From Pseudofrancisella aestuarii (GTDB taxonomy: Bacteria > Pseudomonadota > Gammaproteobacteria > Francisellales > Francisellaceae): a stretch of 64,000 nt of DNA. Position 1 is the stretch's first letter. Every line of letters starts with the position of its first letter. The stretch spans positions 62,001 to 126,000 of the forward strand of contig NZ_QLIS02000001.1 in assembly GCF_003574475.2 (NCBI RefSeq), read 5' to 3'. Positions 55,636 to 64,000 of the stretch are shown here, piece after piece. Both the position numbers and the translations under genes were made by a program. The notes beneath the pieces were generated by a model, which worked only from the letters and a program-made list of their open reading frames with translations, ran no database searches and had not been told where the DNA came from.

Positions 55636-55652
55636 GAATTTAGATTAGAAAA

Positions 55653-56726
55653 TTATTTTAATTTGTCAGAAATATCTCCAACAAGAGAAGGATCTTCTAG
55701 ATTTACACTTATAGGTTTTTGTCCTTTATCAAGGTCTACTTTATTTAAATCAATCCATACACGATTACCTACAGCAACACTAGAGTAATATAATTTTTTA
55801 CCACTTAAATCAGATGCGGATGTCCATACTGTTGGCCATGTATCTTCTGGATTTTGAGAACCTTTACCTTCAATCATTGCAGTTAAGCTACATTCTAAAT
55901 TATTGAATGGGACACTAGCCATATTCATGATGCTATACATATCTCGGATAGCATTATTTTGAGATTCTGAGGTATCAGGTAAAATGGTTGTTGAGTAGTA
56001 TGTACGAGCAAATCTATTTAATGAATTAGCACCACCTGGAAGATTATCAATACTATATTTTTTACCATTAGCAGAAAGTTTTAATAAGTTTTTAATCTGC
56101 TCATCATAGTTAGGTTCATTTGCCATAACTGTGTAACTTGGGTTATGGTATGTATAAACTTTTCCATCTGAGAACTCAATAATTGCTGAATCACCACTAC
56201 TATCTTCAATTTTGTAATGGATAGGTAGTTTAACTTTTTTACCATTAACAGAAGCTGGATAGTTATGTAAATTATATTTCTTGATACTAGCTAATACTTC
56301 ATTTACATTACTAAAATTTCCAAGTATATAGTGTAGCCACTTTATACTATTGATAGTTGGTTTATTTGGATCAATTTTAACTGTTGTTTCTTTACCATTA
56401 TAAAGTATATGAGCGGCAAGTCCTTTTTCATTTAGTCCTTCTGAAGCAACACTTCCCCAGTTTGTTTCTTCTATAACTACATACCCATATTTATTTTTCC
56501 AGTTAACCGTGTTTTTTGTTTCTTCAGGGGTGGCGCCAGTAAATTCAAGATTTCTAGGATATACTGTAAACTGTGATTGGACAGCTAAGCAAACATCAAA
56601 ATTTCTAGAAGCAAAAGTACCATATGGTTTAAAATCATGTGTAGCAACAGTACAAGCATTAGCTATACCTGTTAAACCTAAAGCTGCTAAAGTAGTAATA
56701 GCAGTAATACTCAAAATCTTTTTCAT
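55653..56726 (-). CDS. Secreted Ntn-type linear amide C-N hydrolase (choloylglycine hydrolase family), copy 2
   Basis: A 357-residue exported protein. The signal peptide of 24 residues ends ANA, directly before C25, the expected N-terminal nucleophile (CTVATHDF). The conserved Arg and Asp are in SRNFDV, and VMANEPNYD gives the asparagine region. Copy 1 is at 15836-17017; the pair share the signal peptide-Cys junction, DSSGDSAIIEFSDGK/DKSGNSAVIEFINGK and the oxyanion regions. I start at the ATG at 56726, with GGAG upstream; a GTG 15 codons earlier is rejected. Substrate is unknown (bile salts, penicillin V or N-acyl homoserine lactones are usual). Confidence 0.85.
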   Translation of the reverse strand: MKKILSITAITTLAALGLTGIANACTVATHDFKPYGTFASRNFDVCLAVQSQFTVYPRNLEFTGATPEETKNTVNWKNKYGYVVIEETNWGSVASEGLNEKGLAAHILYNGKETTVKIDPNKPTINSIKWLHYILGNFSNVNEVLASIKKYNLHNYPASVNGKKVKLPIHYKIEDSSGDSAIIEFSDGKVYTYHNPSYTVMANEPNYDEQIKNLLKLSANGKKYSIDNLPGGANSLNRFARTYYSTTILPDTSESQNNAIRDMYSIMNMASVPFNNLECSLTAMIEGKGSQNPEDTWPTVWTSASDLSGKKLYYSSVAVGNRVWIDLNKVDLDKGQKPISVNLEDPSLVGDISDKLK

Positions 56727-56849
56727 TAATATCTCCTTTTCAAAACTTGAGCGCCATAATAAAAGAAGCACTACTAAATTTATTTTCTAAAATATTGTTA
56801 GTTAAATCAAGGTAAGTACTTAGCAGCTAGTAATTAGAGTTATAAATAC

Positions 56850-57902
56850 TTATAGTTGAATTGTTAAAGCAGTATCGCTGATAAATTTATCAATTTTGTC
56901 TTTGTTTGTAGTTGTTATAAAAACTTGAGAGCTTAGTTTTCTTAAGTAATTAAATAACATTTCAGTATGGTTATAATCAAGTTCTGATGTTATGTCATCA
57001 ACTAAGTAAATACATCTATTTTCATTCTCTAAATTATGTATTTCACCTTGAGCTAATTTTATGGCACAAATAAGGAGTTTCTGTTGCCCTCTAGAAAATA
57101 TATCTTGAATAGGCTTATGATTAATTGTTAGGATAATGTCCGCTTTGTGAGGGCCATGATTTGTGACATTATATTTATTGTCATTTTCAAAATTTTCTTC
57201 TAAAACTTCTATTAAGGTTTGATCATGTCTCCAACCTTTATAATAATCAATATCCAAATTTAAATCAGGATTAAAGTTTTTTAGAATTTCAAAAACTTTA
57301 GGTTTTAGCTTATCAAAATATATTTGCCTTTTGACATCAAGAAGATCCGCAAATTCTTGTAATTTTTTATCTAAACTAGCTATATAGTTTCTAGGATAGT
57401 TTTGTTTTAAAGCAGAGTTTCTTTGTTTTACTAAAAACTTAGTTTGTTGCCATATTTTTAGAAAGGTTTTATCAAGATAAAAAGCGCCCCAGTCGAGTAT
57501 TTTACATCTTTGTTTTGCACCAGAGTTTATTAGATTAAAAGCTTCTGGATTTATTAATTGTATAGGTAATGTCTTAGTTATTTCTGTATGGCTTTTTTGT
57601 ATCTCATAGTTTAGTTTACTAACACTGTTGCCATTTTTTTTTCTTGAGAGAGCTATTGTTATATCATCATCATTATTTTTAGCTTTTGAAAATATAAAAA
57701 ACTCATCAGATTCATGATTTATTATTCTATTTAATTGAGAGGTCCTAAAAGATCTACTGTGAGAAAGAAAATATATAGCCTCAAGTATAGAAGTTTTACC
57801 AGAGCCATTTTGCCCAATTATGAAGTTAATGTCTTTTTCAAAAATTAAATCTTGAGAGCTTATATTTCTAAAATTTTGTAACTTTATATTAGAGATATAC
57901 AT
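56850..57902 (-). CDS. recF: DNA replication and repair protein RecF
   Basis: A 350-residue ABC/SMC-like ATPase. Walker A is GQNGSGKT (about 30-37), the signature is [17 protein letters not shown], Walker B is [12 protein letters not shown], and the D-loop follows. It loads RecA at gaps with RecO and RecR. It is not next to dnaA-dnaN, but is 2 bases downstream of a tatD-family gene. Length is normal. Confidence 0.94.
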   Translation of the reverse strand: MYISNIKLQNFRNISSQDLIFEKDINFIIGQNGSGKTSILEAIYFLSHSRSFRTSQLNRIINHESDEFFIFSKAKNNDDDITIALSRKKNGNSVSKLNYEIQKSHTEITKTLPIQLINPEAFNLINSGAKQRCKILDWGAFYLDKTFLKIWQQTKFLVKQRNSALKQNYPRNYIASLDKKLQEFADLLDVKRQIYFDKLKPKVFEILKNFNPDLNLDIDYYKGWRHDQTLIEVLEENFENDNKYNVTNHGPHKADIILTINHKPIQDIFSRGQQKLLICAIKLAQGEIHNLENENRCIYLVDDITSELDYNHTEMLFNYLRKLSSQVFITTTNKDKIDKFISDTALTIQL

Positions 57903-57904
57903 TT

Positions 57905-58651
57905 TTAGGTAAGCTCTAGACTATTTTTGTAAATTTGTTGTTCTAGTATATCAGGATCTTCCATATAAAGATTCTTTAGCAAATCAAAAATCTTTATTAT
58001 ATTTTGTGGCTTATTTATAGACTCTTTAGAATCATAGAGATTCATATCAGGAGAGTCCGTTTCTAAAACAATATCTTTATAAGATACTTTGTGTAGAGTA
58101 TCTTTTAATTTAGCAGTTGGGTGAGATAGTATTCCACCAATACCTAGCTTAAAACCAAGATTAATAAATGTTTTTGCTTCTTGATAAGTTCCATTAAAAG
58201 CATGAATTATTCCACCATTTGTAAAGCTAGTATCTTTAATTATTTTAATAATCTCATTATGTGTTTTTACTGAATGGATAATTACTTTTTTATTAAGTTC
58301 TTTTGCTATATTTAGCTGTTGAGAGAAGGTATCTATTTGTTTATCAAAATTGTTAAATCTCTTATCTAAACCAATTTCTCCAATAAGTTTACAATTATTT
58401 TCAAGAGTATATTTTTTCAGTTGTTCTATATGCACTTGAGAGTGTTTTTCTATAAAGATTGGATGTAGTCCGAAGCAAATAGAGATATTGCTAAACTTTT
58501 CCCTCACATGTATAAGCTCTTGCCAGTTTGAAAAACTAGTGGCTGGATTTATGAATTTGTTAATATTTAATGATTTACATTCTTCAATAATATCATCGCG
58601 AGAATCATCAAATATTTCAAAATCAAGATGGCAATGTGTATCAATAAACAT
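57905..58651 (-). CDS. TatD-family metal-dependent DNase
   Basis: A 248-residue TIM-barrel hydrolase. DTHCHLDFE gives the first Hx[11 protein letters not shown] the glutamate, and [16 protein letters not shown] and LETDSPDMN the further metal ligands. The family has 3'-5' exonuclease and 3'-phosphodiesterase activity. It is closer to the YcfH/YjjV size. It is followed 2 bases later by recF, a DNA repair gene, in one transcript. Confidence 0.92.
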   Translation of the reverse strand: MFIDTHCHLDFEIFDDSRDDIIEECKSLNINKFINPATSFSNWQELIHVREKFSNISICFGLHPIFIEKHSQVHIEQLKKYTLENNCKLIGEIGLDKRFNNFDKQIDTFSQQLNIAKELNKKVIIHSVKTHNEIIKIIKDTSFTNGGIIHAFNGTYQEAKTFINLGFKLGIGGILSHPTAKLKDTLHKVSYKDIVLETDSPDMNLYDSKESINKPQNIIKIFDLLKNLYMEDPDILEQQIYKNSLELT

Positions 58652-58752
58652 AGGAAGAAATTTATTTTATTAAATTTTATCAATAGCTTTATTACTGTAT
58701 AATACCTTAAGTGGATTAAATATTGAATTTTGCTATCTTTAAAAGGTTTATT

Positions 58753-60840
58753 ATGACTATTGAAAAAAAAGATTTTTTATTTGAATTAGGTACTGAAGAG
58801 CTACCTCCTAAAGCTCTTAAAAAATTAGCTCAATCATTATTGTCAAGCGTAGAAGAACAGTTAAAAGAAGCTAAAGTGAGCTTTGGTAAAGGAGTATGGT
58901 TTGCTTCTCCAAGAAGGTTGGCTTTTTCTATTCTGGATTTAGCAAGTGAGCAAGAGGATGTTATTGTTGAAAAACAAGGACCATTCTTACATTTAGCATA
59001 TAAAGATGGTCAACCTACACAAGTTGGTTTAGGCTTTGCAAAATCTTGTGGAGTAGAGTTAGATGAGTTAGATAAAATAGATACTCCAAAGGGAGAAAAA
59101 CTTTTCTTTAAGTCTATTCAAGAAGGGCAAAAAACAACTAAGCTTTTAGAAGAAATAATAGCTAAAGCTTTAAAGCAACTTCCGATACCAAAGATGATGA
59201 GATGGGGTGATTCATCAGTAGAGTTTGTAAGACCTGTACATTGGGTTTTAGCTATGTATGGTGATGATGTTGTTGATATGACTATACTTGACCATAAAGC
59301 TAGTAATATTACATATGGACATAGATTTCATCATCCAGAGGCTATTTCAATATCTCGTATTTCTACATATAAAGATAAATTAGCTCAAGCTATGGTTTTA
59401 GTAGATTGGGAAGACAGAAAAGCTTTAGTGATTGAACAAGCAAAAGAGCTAGCAGCAAAACATGGTTATAATGTGGTTTTAGATGCTGATCTGGTAGAGG
59501 AAGTAAATGCAATAGTTGAATTTCCAAATGCTATGTTATGTAGCTTTAATAAGGACTTCTTAAGAGTTCCTCAAGAAGCATTAATATCTTCTATGCAAGA
59601 ACATCAAAAATGTTTTCCGTTATTAGATAATAATAAAAAAATGGTTGCTAATTTTATTACTATCTCAAATATTCAAAGTAAGAAGCCAGAGTTAGTAACT
59701 ACAGGAAATCAAAAAGTTATGAATGCTAGATTGTCAGATGCAGCATTCTTTTATGATACAGATGTTAAAAAACCTTTAGATAGCTTCTTAGTTAAGCTTG
59801 AAAATGTAACTTTCCAAAATAAGCTTGGAAATATGCTACAAAAGGCTAAAAGGATAGCAAATACATCACAAGAGCTAGCTAAGCTATCTCAAGAGGATGG
59901 AGAAATTGCATATAGAGCAGGGCTTTTGGCAAAAGCAGATTTAATATCAGATATGGTTTTTGAGTTTACTGATTTGCAAGGCATTATTGGTAAGTATTAT
60001 GCAAAAGCACATGGTGAGCCTGATGTGATAGCTGATGCTATAGAGCAGCAATATTGGCCAAAATATTCTGGTGCAGAGCTACCACAAAGTAAGATAGCTA
60101 ATTGTGTTGCTTTGGCAGATAAGCTAGATACTCTAGTTGGAATATTTGGAATAGGGCAGAAACCTTCAGGTAACAAAGATCCTTTTGCACTTAGAAGATC
60201 TGCTATAGGTATATTAAGAATACTCCGTGATACAGATCTAGATATTTCTTTAGAACAGGTTTTAGATGTGGCTTTTTTAAGCTATAAAGAAGTAAATAAT
60301 CTAGTGTTTAAAACTGATATTAAAGATGAAATAATAAGCTTTTGTATAGATAGATTTAAGAATCTATATAAAGAAGAAGGTGTGCCAAATGATGTATTTG
60401 AATCAGTAATTAATACTAATTCTTCATCTGTAAAAGATTTTGGTTTAAGAGTGCAAGCGATTACTGGATTTTTAAATTCTAGTTCAGCAGCTAGTCTTAT
60501 TTCATCTAATAAGAGAGTAGCAAATATTCTAGCTAAAAACTCTCAAGAATTAAAAGGTGCTTATGATATTTCTATAAGTAATAAAGCTGGTAATCAATAT
60601 GAAATAAATTTAGCTGAGAATATAGAAAAAGTAACTCAAAAAGTTCATCATGAAGTTTCTATTAGAAATTATGAAACAGCTTTAGAGCTTCTAAGTAGTC
60701 TTGATAAAAGTATTAGTGATTTTTTTGATAATGTAATGGTTATGGATGAAGATGATAGTCTTAGAAAAAACCGTATAGCATTATTAAATAATCTTCATAA
60801 ACTATTTATTTCAGTAGCAGATATTTCTAAATTAAATTAA
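58753..60840 (+). CDS. glyS: Glycyl-tRNA synthetase beta subunit
   Basis: A 695-residue beta chain of the bacterial alpha2-beta2 enzyme, of normal length (about 690). It begins FLFELGTEELPPKAL, the family signature; MRWGDSSVEFVRPVHW, QEHQKCFPL and DAAFFYDTDVKKPLD are conserved. A DALR-like tRNA-binding tail lies at about 590-690. The ATG at 58753 has AAAAGG upstream; a TTG 10 codons earlier is rejected. The alpha gene glyQ, often adjacent in other bacteria, is not in this window next to it. Confidence 0.96.
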   Translation: MTIEKKDFLFELGTEELPPKALKKLAQSLLSSVEEQLKEAKVSFGKGVWFASPRRLAFSILDLASEQEDVIVEKQGPFLHLAYKDGQPTQVGLGFAKSCGVELDELDKIDTPKGEKLFFKSIQEGQKTTKLLEEIIAKALKQLPIPKMMRWGDSSVEFVRPVHWVLAMYGDDVVDMTILDHKASNITYGHRFHHPEAISISRISTYKDKLAQAMVLVDWEDRKALVIEQAKELAAKHGYNVVLDADLVEEVNAIVEFPNAMLCSFNKDFLRVPQEALISSMQEHQKCFPLLDNNKKMVANFITISNIQSKKPELVTTGNQKVMNARLSDAAFFYDTDVKKPLDSFLVKLENVTFQNKLGNMLQKAKRIANTSQELAKLSQEDGEIAYRAGLLAKADLISDMVFEFTDLQGIIGKYYAKAHGEPDVIADAIEQQYWPKYSGAELPQSKIANCVALADKLDTLVGIFGIGQKPSGNKDPFALRRSAIGILRILRDTDLDISLEQVLDVAFLSYKEVNNLVFKTDIKDEIISFCIDRFKNLYKEEGVPNDVFESVINTNSSSVKDFGLRVQAITGFLNSSSAASLISSNKRVANILAKNSQELKGAYDISISNKAGNQYEINLAENIEKVTQKVHHEVSIRNYETALELLSSLDKSISDFFDNVMVMDEDDSLRKNRIALLNNLHKLFISVADISKLN

Positions 60841-60869
60841 GTTCTTTTAAAATCTGATTTTTCTTTACT

Positions 60870-60895
60870 TGAATGATTTTGTGTGGAATTATTCA
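60870..60895 (+). repeat. Imperfect hairpin after glyS
   Basis: TGAATGATT (60870-60878) and AATTATTCA (60887-60895) pair with one mismatch across an 8-base loop. Only three T follow, so it is a weak terminator candidate, or an operator for the next gene. Confidence 0.3.
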
Positions 60896-60931
60896 TTTGA
60901 TGCATTCGGCAAATAATTTTAAGGAAAAATC

Positions 60932-61603
60932 ATGAATAAATTATATAAAAGTTTTGTATTGTTAGTATTAAGCACATGGGGAGTAATGAGTTATGCTGCT
61001 TTTACTCCTACTAATCTTACACAGGCAAAAGATCAAGTTAAAGAATATTATGAATCTGGCCAACACGCCATAGAAGTTAGTGAAACTCTTCAAAAAGCTA
61101 AAGATGTTTTATATAGAAGTGCTTGGTATAACAAGAAAATAAAAGAGCCTAGGAAATTAGCTATAGTTTACGATATTGATGATACTGCATTAAATAACTA
61201 TTCAATTATGAAGAAGTATAGTTTTGCAGATACTGATGCTGTGTGGGATGTCATACAGAAAAGTACAGATATTCCAGCTAATGAAGGTGCTTTGGAATTA
61301 TATAATGAAGCTCGTGAGTTAAATGTGTCTGTGTTCTTCATCACAGCTAGATTAGAGAAGTATAAAGACACTACTAAAAAGGCTATAGAAAATGCAGGCT
61401 ATACTGATTATCAAGGACTATATCTAATTAGTGAGAAATATGAAAAGCTACCATTTAGTGATTTCAAAGCAGATGTTCGTAGAGAGATAACAGAAAATGG
61501 CTACCATATAGTATTAAATATAGGCGATCAATATAGTGATTTAGTAGGTGGATATTCTGATTATGTTTATAAACTTCCTAACTATATGTATGGAAGCTAT
61601 TAA
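60932..61603 (+). CDS. Exported HAD acid phosphatase (class B/IIIB type)
   Basis: A 223-residue protein. The signal peptide is about residues 1-22 (ending YAA). The HAD catalytic motif is YDIDDTALNNY, motif II VFFITAR, and motif IV NIGDQYSDLVGGYSDYVYKLPN. A helical leader (about 30-65) precedes it. Such proteins (plant VSP-like acid phosphatases, e(P4)-related nucleotidases) release phosphate from nucleotides or other esters in the periplasm. AAGGA precedes the ATG. It ends 0 bases from the convergent PIN-like gene. There is no lipobox, so it should be soluble. Confidence 0.88.
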   Translation: MNKLYKSFVLLVLSTWGVMSYAAFTPTNLTQAKDQVKEYYESGQHAIEVSETLQKAKDVLYRSAWYNKKIKEPRKLAIVYDIDDTALNNYSIMKKYSFADTDAVWDVIQKSTDIPANEGALELYNEARELNVSVFFITARLEKYKDTTKKAIENAGYTDYQGLYLISEKYEKLPFSDFKADVRREITENGYHIVLNIGDQYSDLVGGYSDYVYKLPNYMYGSY

Positions 61604-62212
61604 TTAAAGTTTAGATTTATCAAAAAATATTTTTCTAGTTTCTTTAGAAAAGCCAACTATTCCTTTATCTATAAATTCATCTATTATCTGTTCAGGGATA
61701 TCTTTATCTAATTTCTTGATAATCAATCGATAAAAAGCATCTTTAGAAGTTTCTTTAAAATGTTTTTTGTATTGATGTTGTTGTACCTCTTCTGAGCATT
61801 CTAAAAATTTTTTTATTCTAACTCTAGGATCTGTATTACTTGTTCCTGTTACACACCCTTTAGGGGCAGAAGTTGCTATATTAAAACCTTTTCTAGTATA
61901 GTAAGAGGCGATTCCTCTAAAAATTCTATCATTACTAAAAATTGTAATGCTAAGGTGAGTACGAAATTCACGATATCTTTCAACATATTCACCAACTTTA
62001 GCGCAAATGTAACCATCCATATTATCTTTATTACCTTCGCCATAAATAATAGGGACTAACTCAAAATTATTATAAATCCGAGTTTTTTCATAGTTTGCTT
62101 CTAACTCTTCATTATTTGTAAAAACTATTACACGATCAAAATTTTCTGAAGAAACTAATTCAAAATTATTATAGTTTTCAGAATCAATAATGGCTAATCT
62201 TAGATATTCCAT
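61604..62212 (-). CDS. Possible PIN/NYN-type nuclease-like protein of unknown function
   Basis: A 202-residue protein with no family I recognise outright. The order of acidic motifs resembles PIN/NYN nucleases: LAIIDSENYN (D10) after the first strand, KDNMDGYICAKVGEYVE (D66) mid-domain, and ITIFSNDRIFRGIASYY (D95), comparable with the S-x-D-x-x-F strand of NYN domains. The C-terminal third (about 125-202) is charged and helical. NNFELV occurs twice (residues 15-20 and 48-53). It lies between an exported phosphatase and argH, on the strand of argH but 69 bases from it. The nuclease idea is an inference from motif spacing only. Confidence 0.5.
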   Translation of the reverse strand: MEYLRLAIIDSENYNNFELVSSENFDRVIVFTNNEELEANYEKTRIYNNFELVPIIYGEGNKDNMDGYICAKVGEYVERYREFRTHLSITIFSNDRIFRGIASYYTRKGFNIATSAPKGCVTGTSNTDPRVRIKKFLECSEEVQQHQYKKHFKETSKDAFYRLIIKKLDKDIPEQIIDEFIDKGIVGFSKETRKIFFDKSKL

Positions 62213-62281
62213 AATTAAGACCTTTAATAGATGTAGTATATTTATATTTTACAATAAAAGGCAGATTACTAATATAGAAGT

Positions 62282-63475
62282 CTATTTATTAAGTTTTTGT
62301 TTGATAACTATATAAGCATCACGAAAAGATAGGCCTTGTTCAACTAATTTATAAACCTCTTCAGTAGCATATAAATCTGAAGTCATAGCTTGTTCTAGTT
62401 TGTCGGTATGAATTTTCAGATTTTCTATAGTGGAGTTAAATAATAGGATTGTATTCTCTATTAATTCTATTGCTTCACAGAAAGGAGCTTTTGTTAATTG
62501 ATAATCACGATTATAGCCACTAGGAACGCCATCAATTATAGAAGTAATTTGTTGTAAGTAACCTTGATATAGTTTTGCATTGCCCCTCATAATCTCAAAT
62601 AGATCATAATTACGCTTTTGAGGCATTATAGATGATCCAGTTGTGTATGAGTTATCAAGGCTAAAGTAGTTAAATTCAGACATTGTGAAAAGCATCATAT
62701 CATTAGCAAATCTTGAGTAAATACTCATAGGATTTGATAATGTTTGAAGAATTAGTTTTTCAAAATATCCTCTAGAAAAAGCACAATAAATAGGATTTTC
62801 TTGTGTTCTATTAAAACCAAGTTGTTCAGTTGTATAATCTTTATCATGCTTAAAATTATCAATACCAAAACCTGATGCAGATCCTAGAGGGTTTTGGTTT
62901 ATGACTTTATTGGTAGTTGATACTAATAGAAGAGTATCTTCTAAAGCATCTGCAAAAGAACCTAACCATACTGAAACCGTTGTTGGCATAGCTTTTTGCA
63001 TATGTGTATAACCAGGCATTGGAGTATTTACATATTTATTAGCTTTTGTCCGTAGGGTATAAATATTTTCCTGTATAGCTTTTTCCAATAGTTTAATTTT
63101 ATCTACCATAAAAAGACGAAGCATTACTAGAGACTGATCATTTCTACTTCTTCCAGTATGTATTTTTTTACCAACATCCCCATAGTGTGTGCAGAGATAT
63201 TGCTCAATTGCTGTATGACTATCTTCTTGATCTTGAGTTATTGAGAATTTATCTTCAGCTAAAAGTTCTTCTATCTCTTGAAGGCCTTTTTCTAATAGAG
63301 AAAGTTCATCCTTGGAAAGCACATTTATTTTATGCAACATTTTTGCATGAGCTAAGCTAGCTTGTAGATCATATTTTAATAGTTTCTGATCAAGTACATA
63401 GTCTTGACCTACAGTGTATTTTTCAACTATAGGTAAGAGTTTATCTGTTTCAGTTTGCCAAAGTTTTTTACTCAT
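62282..63475 (-). CDS. argH: Argininosuccinate lyase
   Basis: A 397-residue member of the fumarase/aspartase superfamily, shorter than the usual 450-470. It has the opening LWQTETDKLL, HTGRSRNDQSLVMLR, TPMPGYTHMQKAMPT, NPLGSASGFG and the signature GSSIMPQKRN. It cleaves argininosuccinate to arginine and fumarate. The shortfall seems to come from compaction and a reduced C-terminal helical region; all catalytic motifs are present, so I call it functional. It starts 5 bases after argG, in an argG-argH operon read leftwards. Confidence 0.93.
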   Translation of the reverse strand: MSKKLWQTETDKLLPIVEKYTVGQDYVLDQKLLKYDLQASLAHAKMLHKINVLSKDELSLLEKGLQEIEELLAEDKFSITQDQEDSHTAIEQYLCTHYGDVGKKIHTGRSRNDQSLVMLRLFMVDKIKLLEKAIQENIYTLRTKANKYVNTPMPGYTHMQKAMPTTVSVWLGSFADALEDTLLLVSTTNKVINQNPLGSASGFGIDNFKHDKDYTTEQLGFNRTQENPIYCAFSRGYFEKLILQTLSNPMSIYSRFANDMMLFTMSEFNYFSLDNSYTTGSSIMPQKRNYDLFEIMRGNAKLYQGYLQQITSIIDGVPSGYNRDYQLTKAPFCEAIELIENTILLFNSTIENLKIHTDKLEQAMTSDLYATEEVYKLVEQGLSFRDAYIVIKQKLNK

Positions 63476-63480
63476 AATAT

Positions 63481-64000
63481 TTATTTCTTATTTTTCATTA
63501 TTGAATAAGCGGTACGTTGAGCTAAGCTATGAAGTTCTATAAATCCAGCAGAAGCATTATGGTTGAATAAATCTCCACCAGCTTCAAAAGTTGCTAGCTC
63601 AGGTTTAAGCATAGAAAAAGGTGATTCTACAGCGACTACTTCTATATTACCTTTATATAAAGATATAGTAACTTTCCCTGTAACCTTTTTATTTTGTTCT
63701 TCTATAAATGCAAGAATGTTATTCATAACAGGATTATACCATTCAGCAGCATAAGCAAGATAAGCCCATTTGCTATCCATAAATGATTTTAGTTCATTTT
63801 CCTGACGTGTAGAAACTAATTGCTCTAGTTTTTTATGAGCAGCTATTATAATACTTGCTCCTGGATTCTCATAAATTCCTCTAACTTTTAAACCAATTAA
63901 TCTATCTTCAATAAGGTTAAACACTCCAACTCCATGTTCACCACCAATCTTATTACATTGCATGATTAGCTCAGCTAAAGGCATTGACTGACGATCTAAC
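63481..64000 (-). CDS. argG: Argininosuccinate synthase, C-terminal part (5' end outside window)
   Basis: The frame stays open to the window edge, so about 172 C-terminal residues are visible. GGEHGVGVFNLIEDRLIGLKVRGIYENPGA is the conserved substrate-binding region (the ENR/YE segment around K and Y). EWYNPV and GKVTISLYKGNIEVV follow in order. It joins citrulline and aspartate using ATP. It precedes argH by 5 bases. The internal ATG at 63984 is not the start; the frame continues upstream of it with LDRQS. Confidence 0.95.
   Translation of the reverse strand, partial: LDRQSMPLAELIMQCNKIGGEHGVGVFNLIEDRLIGLKVRGIYENPGASIIIAAHKKLEQLVSTRQENELKSFMDSKWAYLAYAAEWYNPVMNNILAFIEEQNKKVTGKVTISLYKGNIEVVAVESPFSMLKPELATFEAGGDLFNHNASAGFIELHSLAQRTAYSIMKNKK

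Overview
The window is a dense, uniformly AT-rich stretch of bacterial chromosome (about one third GC by eye) with short intergenic gaps and no rRNA, tRNA, CRISPR array, prophage or intact insertion sequence that I can see. Gene content points to Gammaproteobacteria, most likely Francisellaceae. The reasons are the tandem outer-membrane proteins resembling the Francisella FslE/FupA (DUF3573) family, the mdh-nrdA-grx-nrdB order I remember from Francisella, an ArnT/FlmK-like glycosyltransferase, and the base composition. I cannot name the species.

Layout. 1-900: tail of an ABC-F ATPase and a 56-residue DUF1328 membrane protein. 961-5610: formaldehyde-detoxifying alcohol dehydrogenase, then a three-gene set that reads as a lysine/aminoadipate catabolic operon (saccharopine/lysine dehydrogenase-like, ALDH7, DUF1338). 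5616-9217: OxyR diverging from a peroxiredoxin-SDR-catalase operon. 9226-12929: adenosine deaminase-like protein, cupin, cmk and serC. 13118-19026: FAD/Fe-S 2-hydroxyacid dehydrogenase, secreted Ntn hydrolase, hslU and hslV. 19166-22357: ArnT-like transferase, a membrane protein and a HAD phosphatase. 22693-28419: outer-membrane protein, AhpC, then three genes sharing an EMxEG motif. 28505-31559: dnaQ, an M15 peptidase, a lipoprotein and a zinc-ribbon membrane protein. 31570-36013: nrdB (glutaredoxin fusion), grx, nrdA, mdh. 36152-38752: membrane protein, then lipB-ybeD-dacA. 38928-42253: ppa, kdsC, lptC, lptA, lptB. 42262-45486: FAH-family protein, a nucleoside phosphorylase-esterase fusion, truA. 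45479-49339: DAACS symporter, SIS-domain protein, MFS sugar transporter. 49381-54991: nif3, ispG, pgeF, pepP, secreted nuclease. 54993-58651: small exported proteins, a second secreted Ntn hydrolase, recF, tatD. 58753-64000: glyS, exported HAD phosphatase, PIN/NYN-like protein, argH, and argG cut by the window end.

Themes. Peroxide defence is strongly represented: OxyR keeps both redox cysteines at 199 and 208, and it sits beside a Prx5, a catalase and, further on, an AhpC. A lysine-to-2-oxoglutarate route can be drawn from genes in the first 16 kb. Ribonucleotide reductase carries its own glutaredoxin in the small subunit and lacks an ATP cone. Envelope functions recur (Lpt system, dacA, outer-membrane proteins, several exported hydrolases). 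Convergent neighbours are almost always separated by only a few bases or overlap. Several starts were moved from upstream TTG/GTG codons to ATG codons with a ribosome-binding site; each case is noted. All functional assignments come from reading motifs by eye, without database searches.
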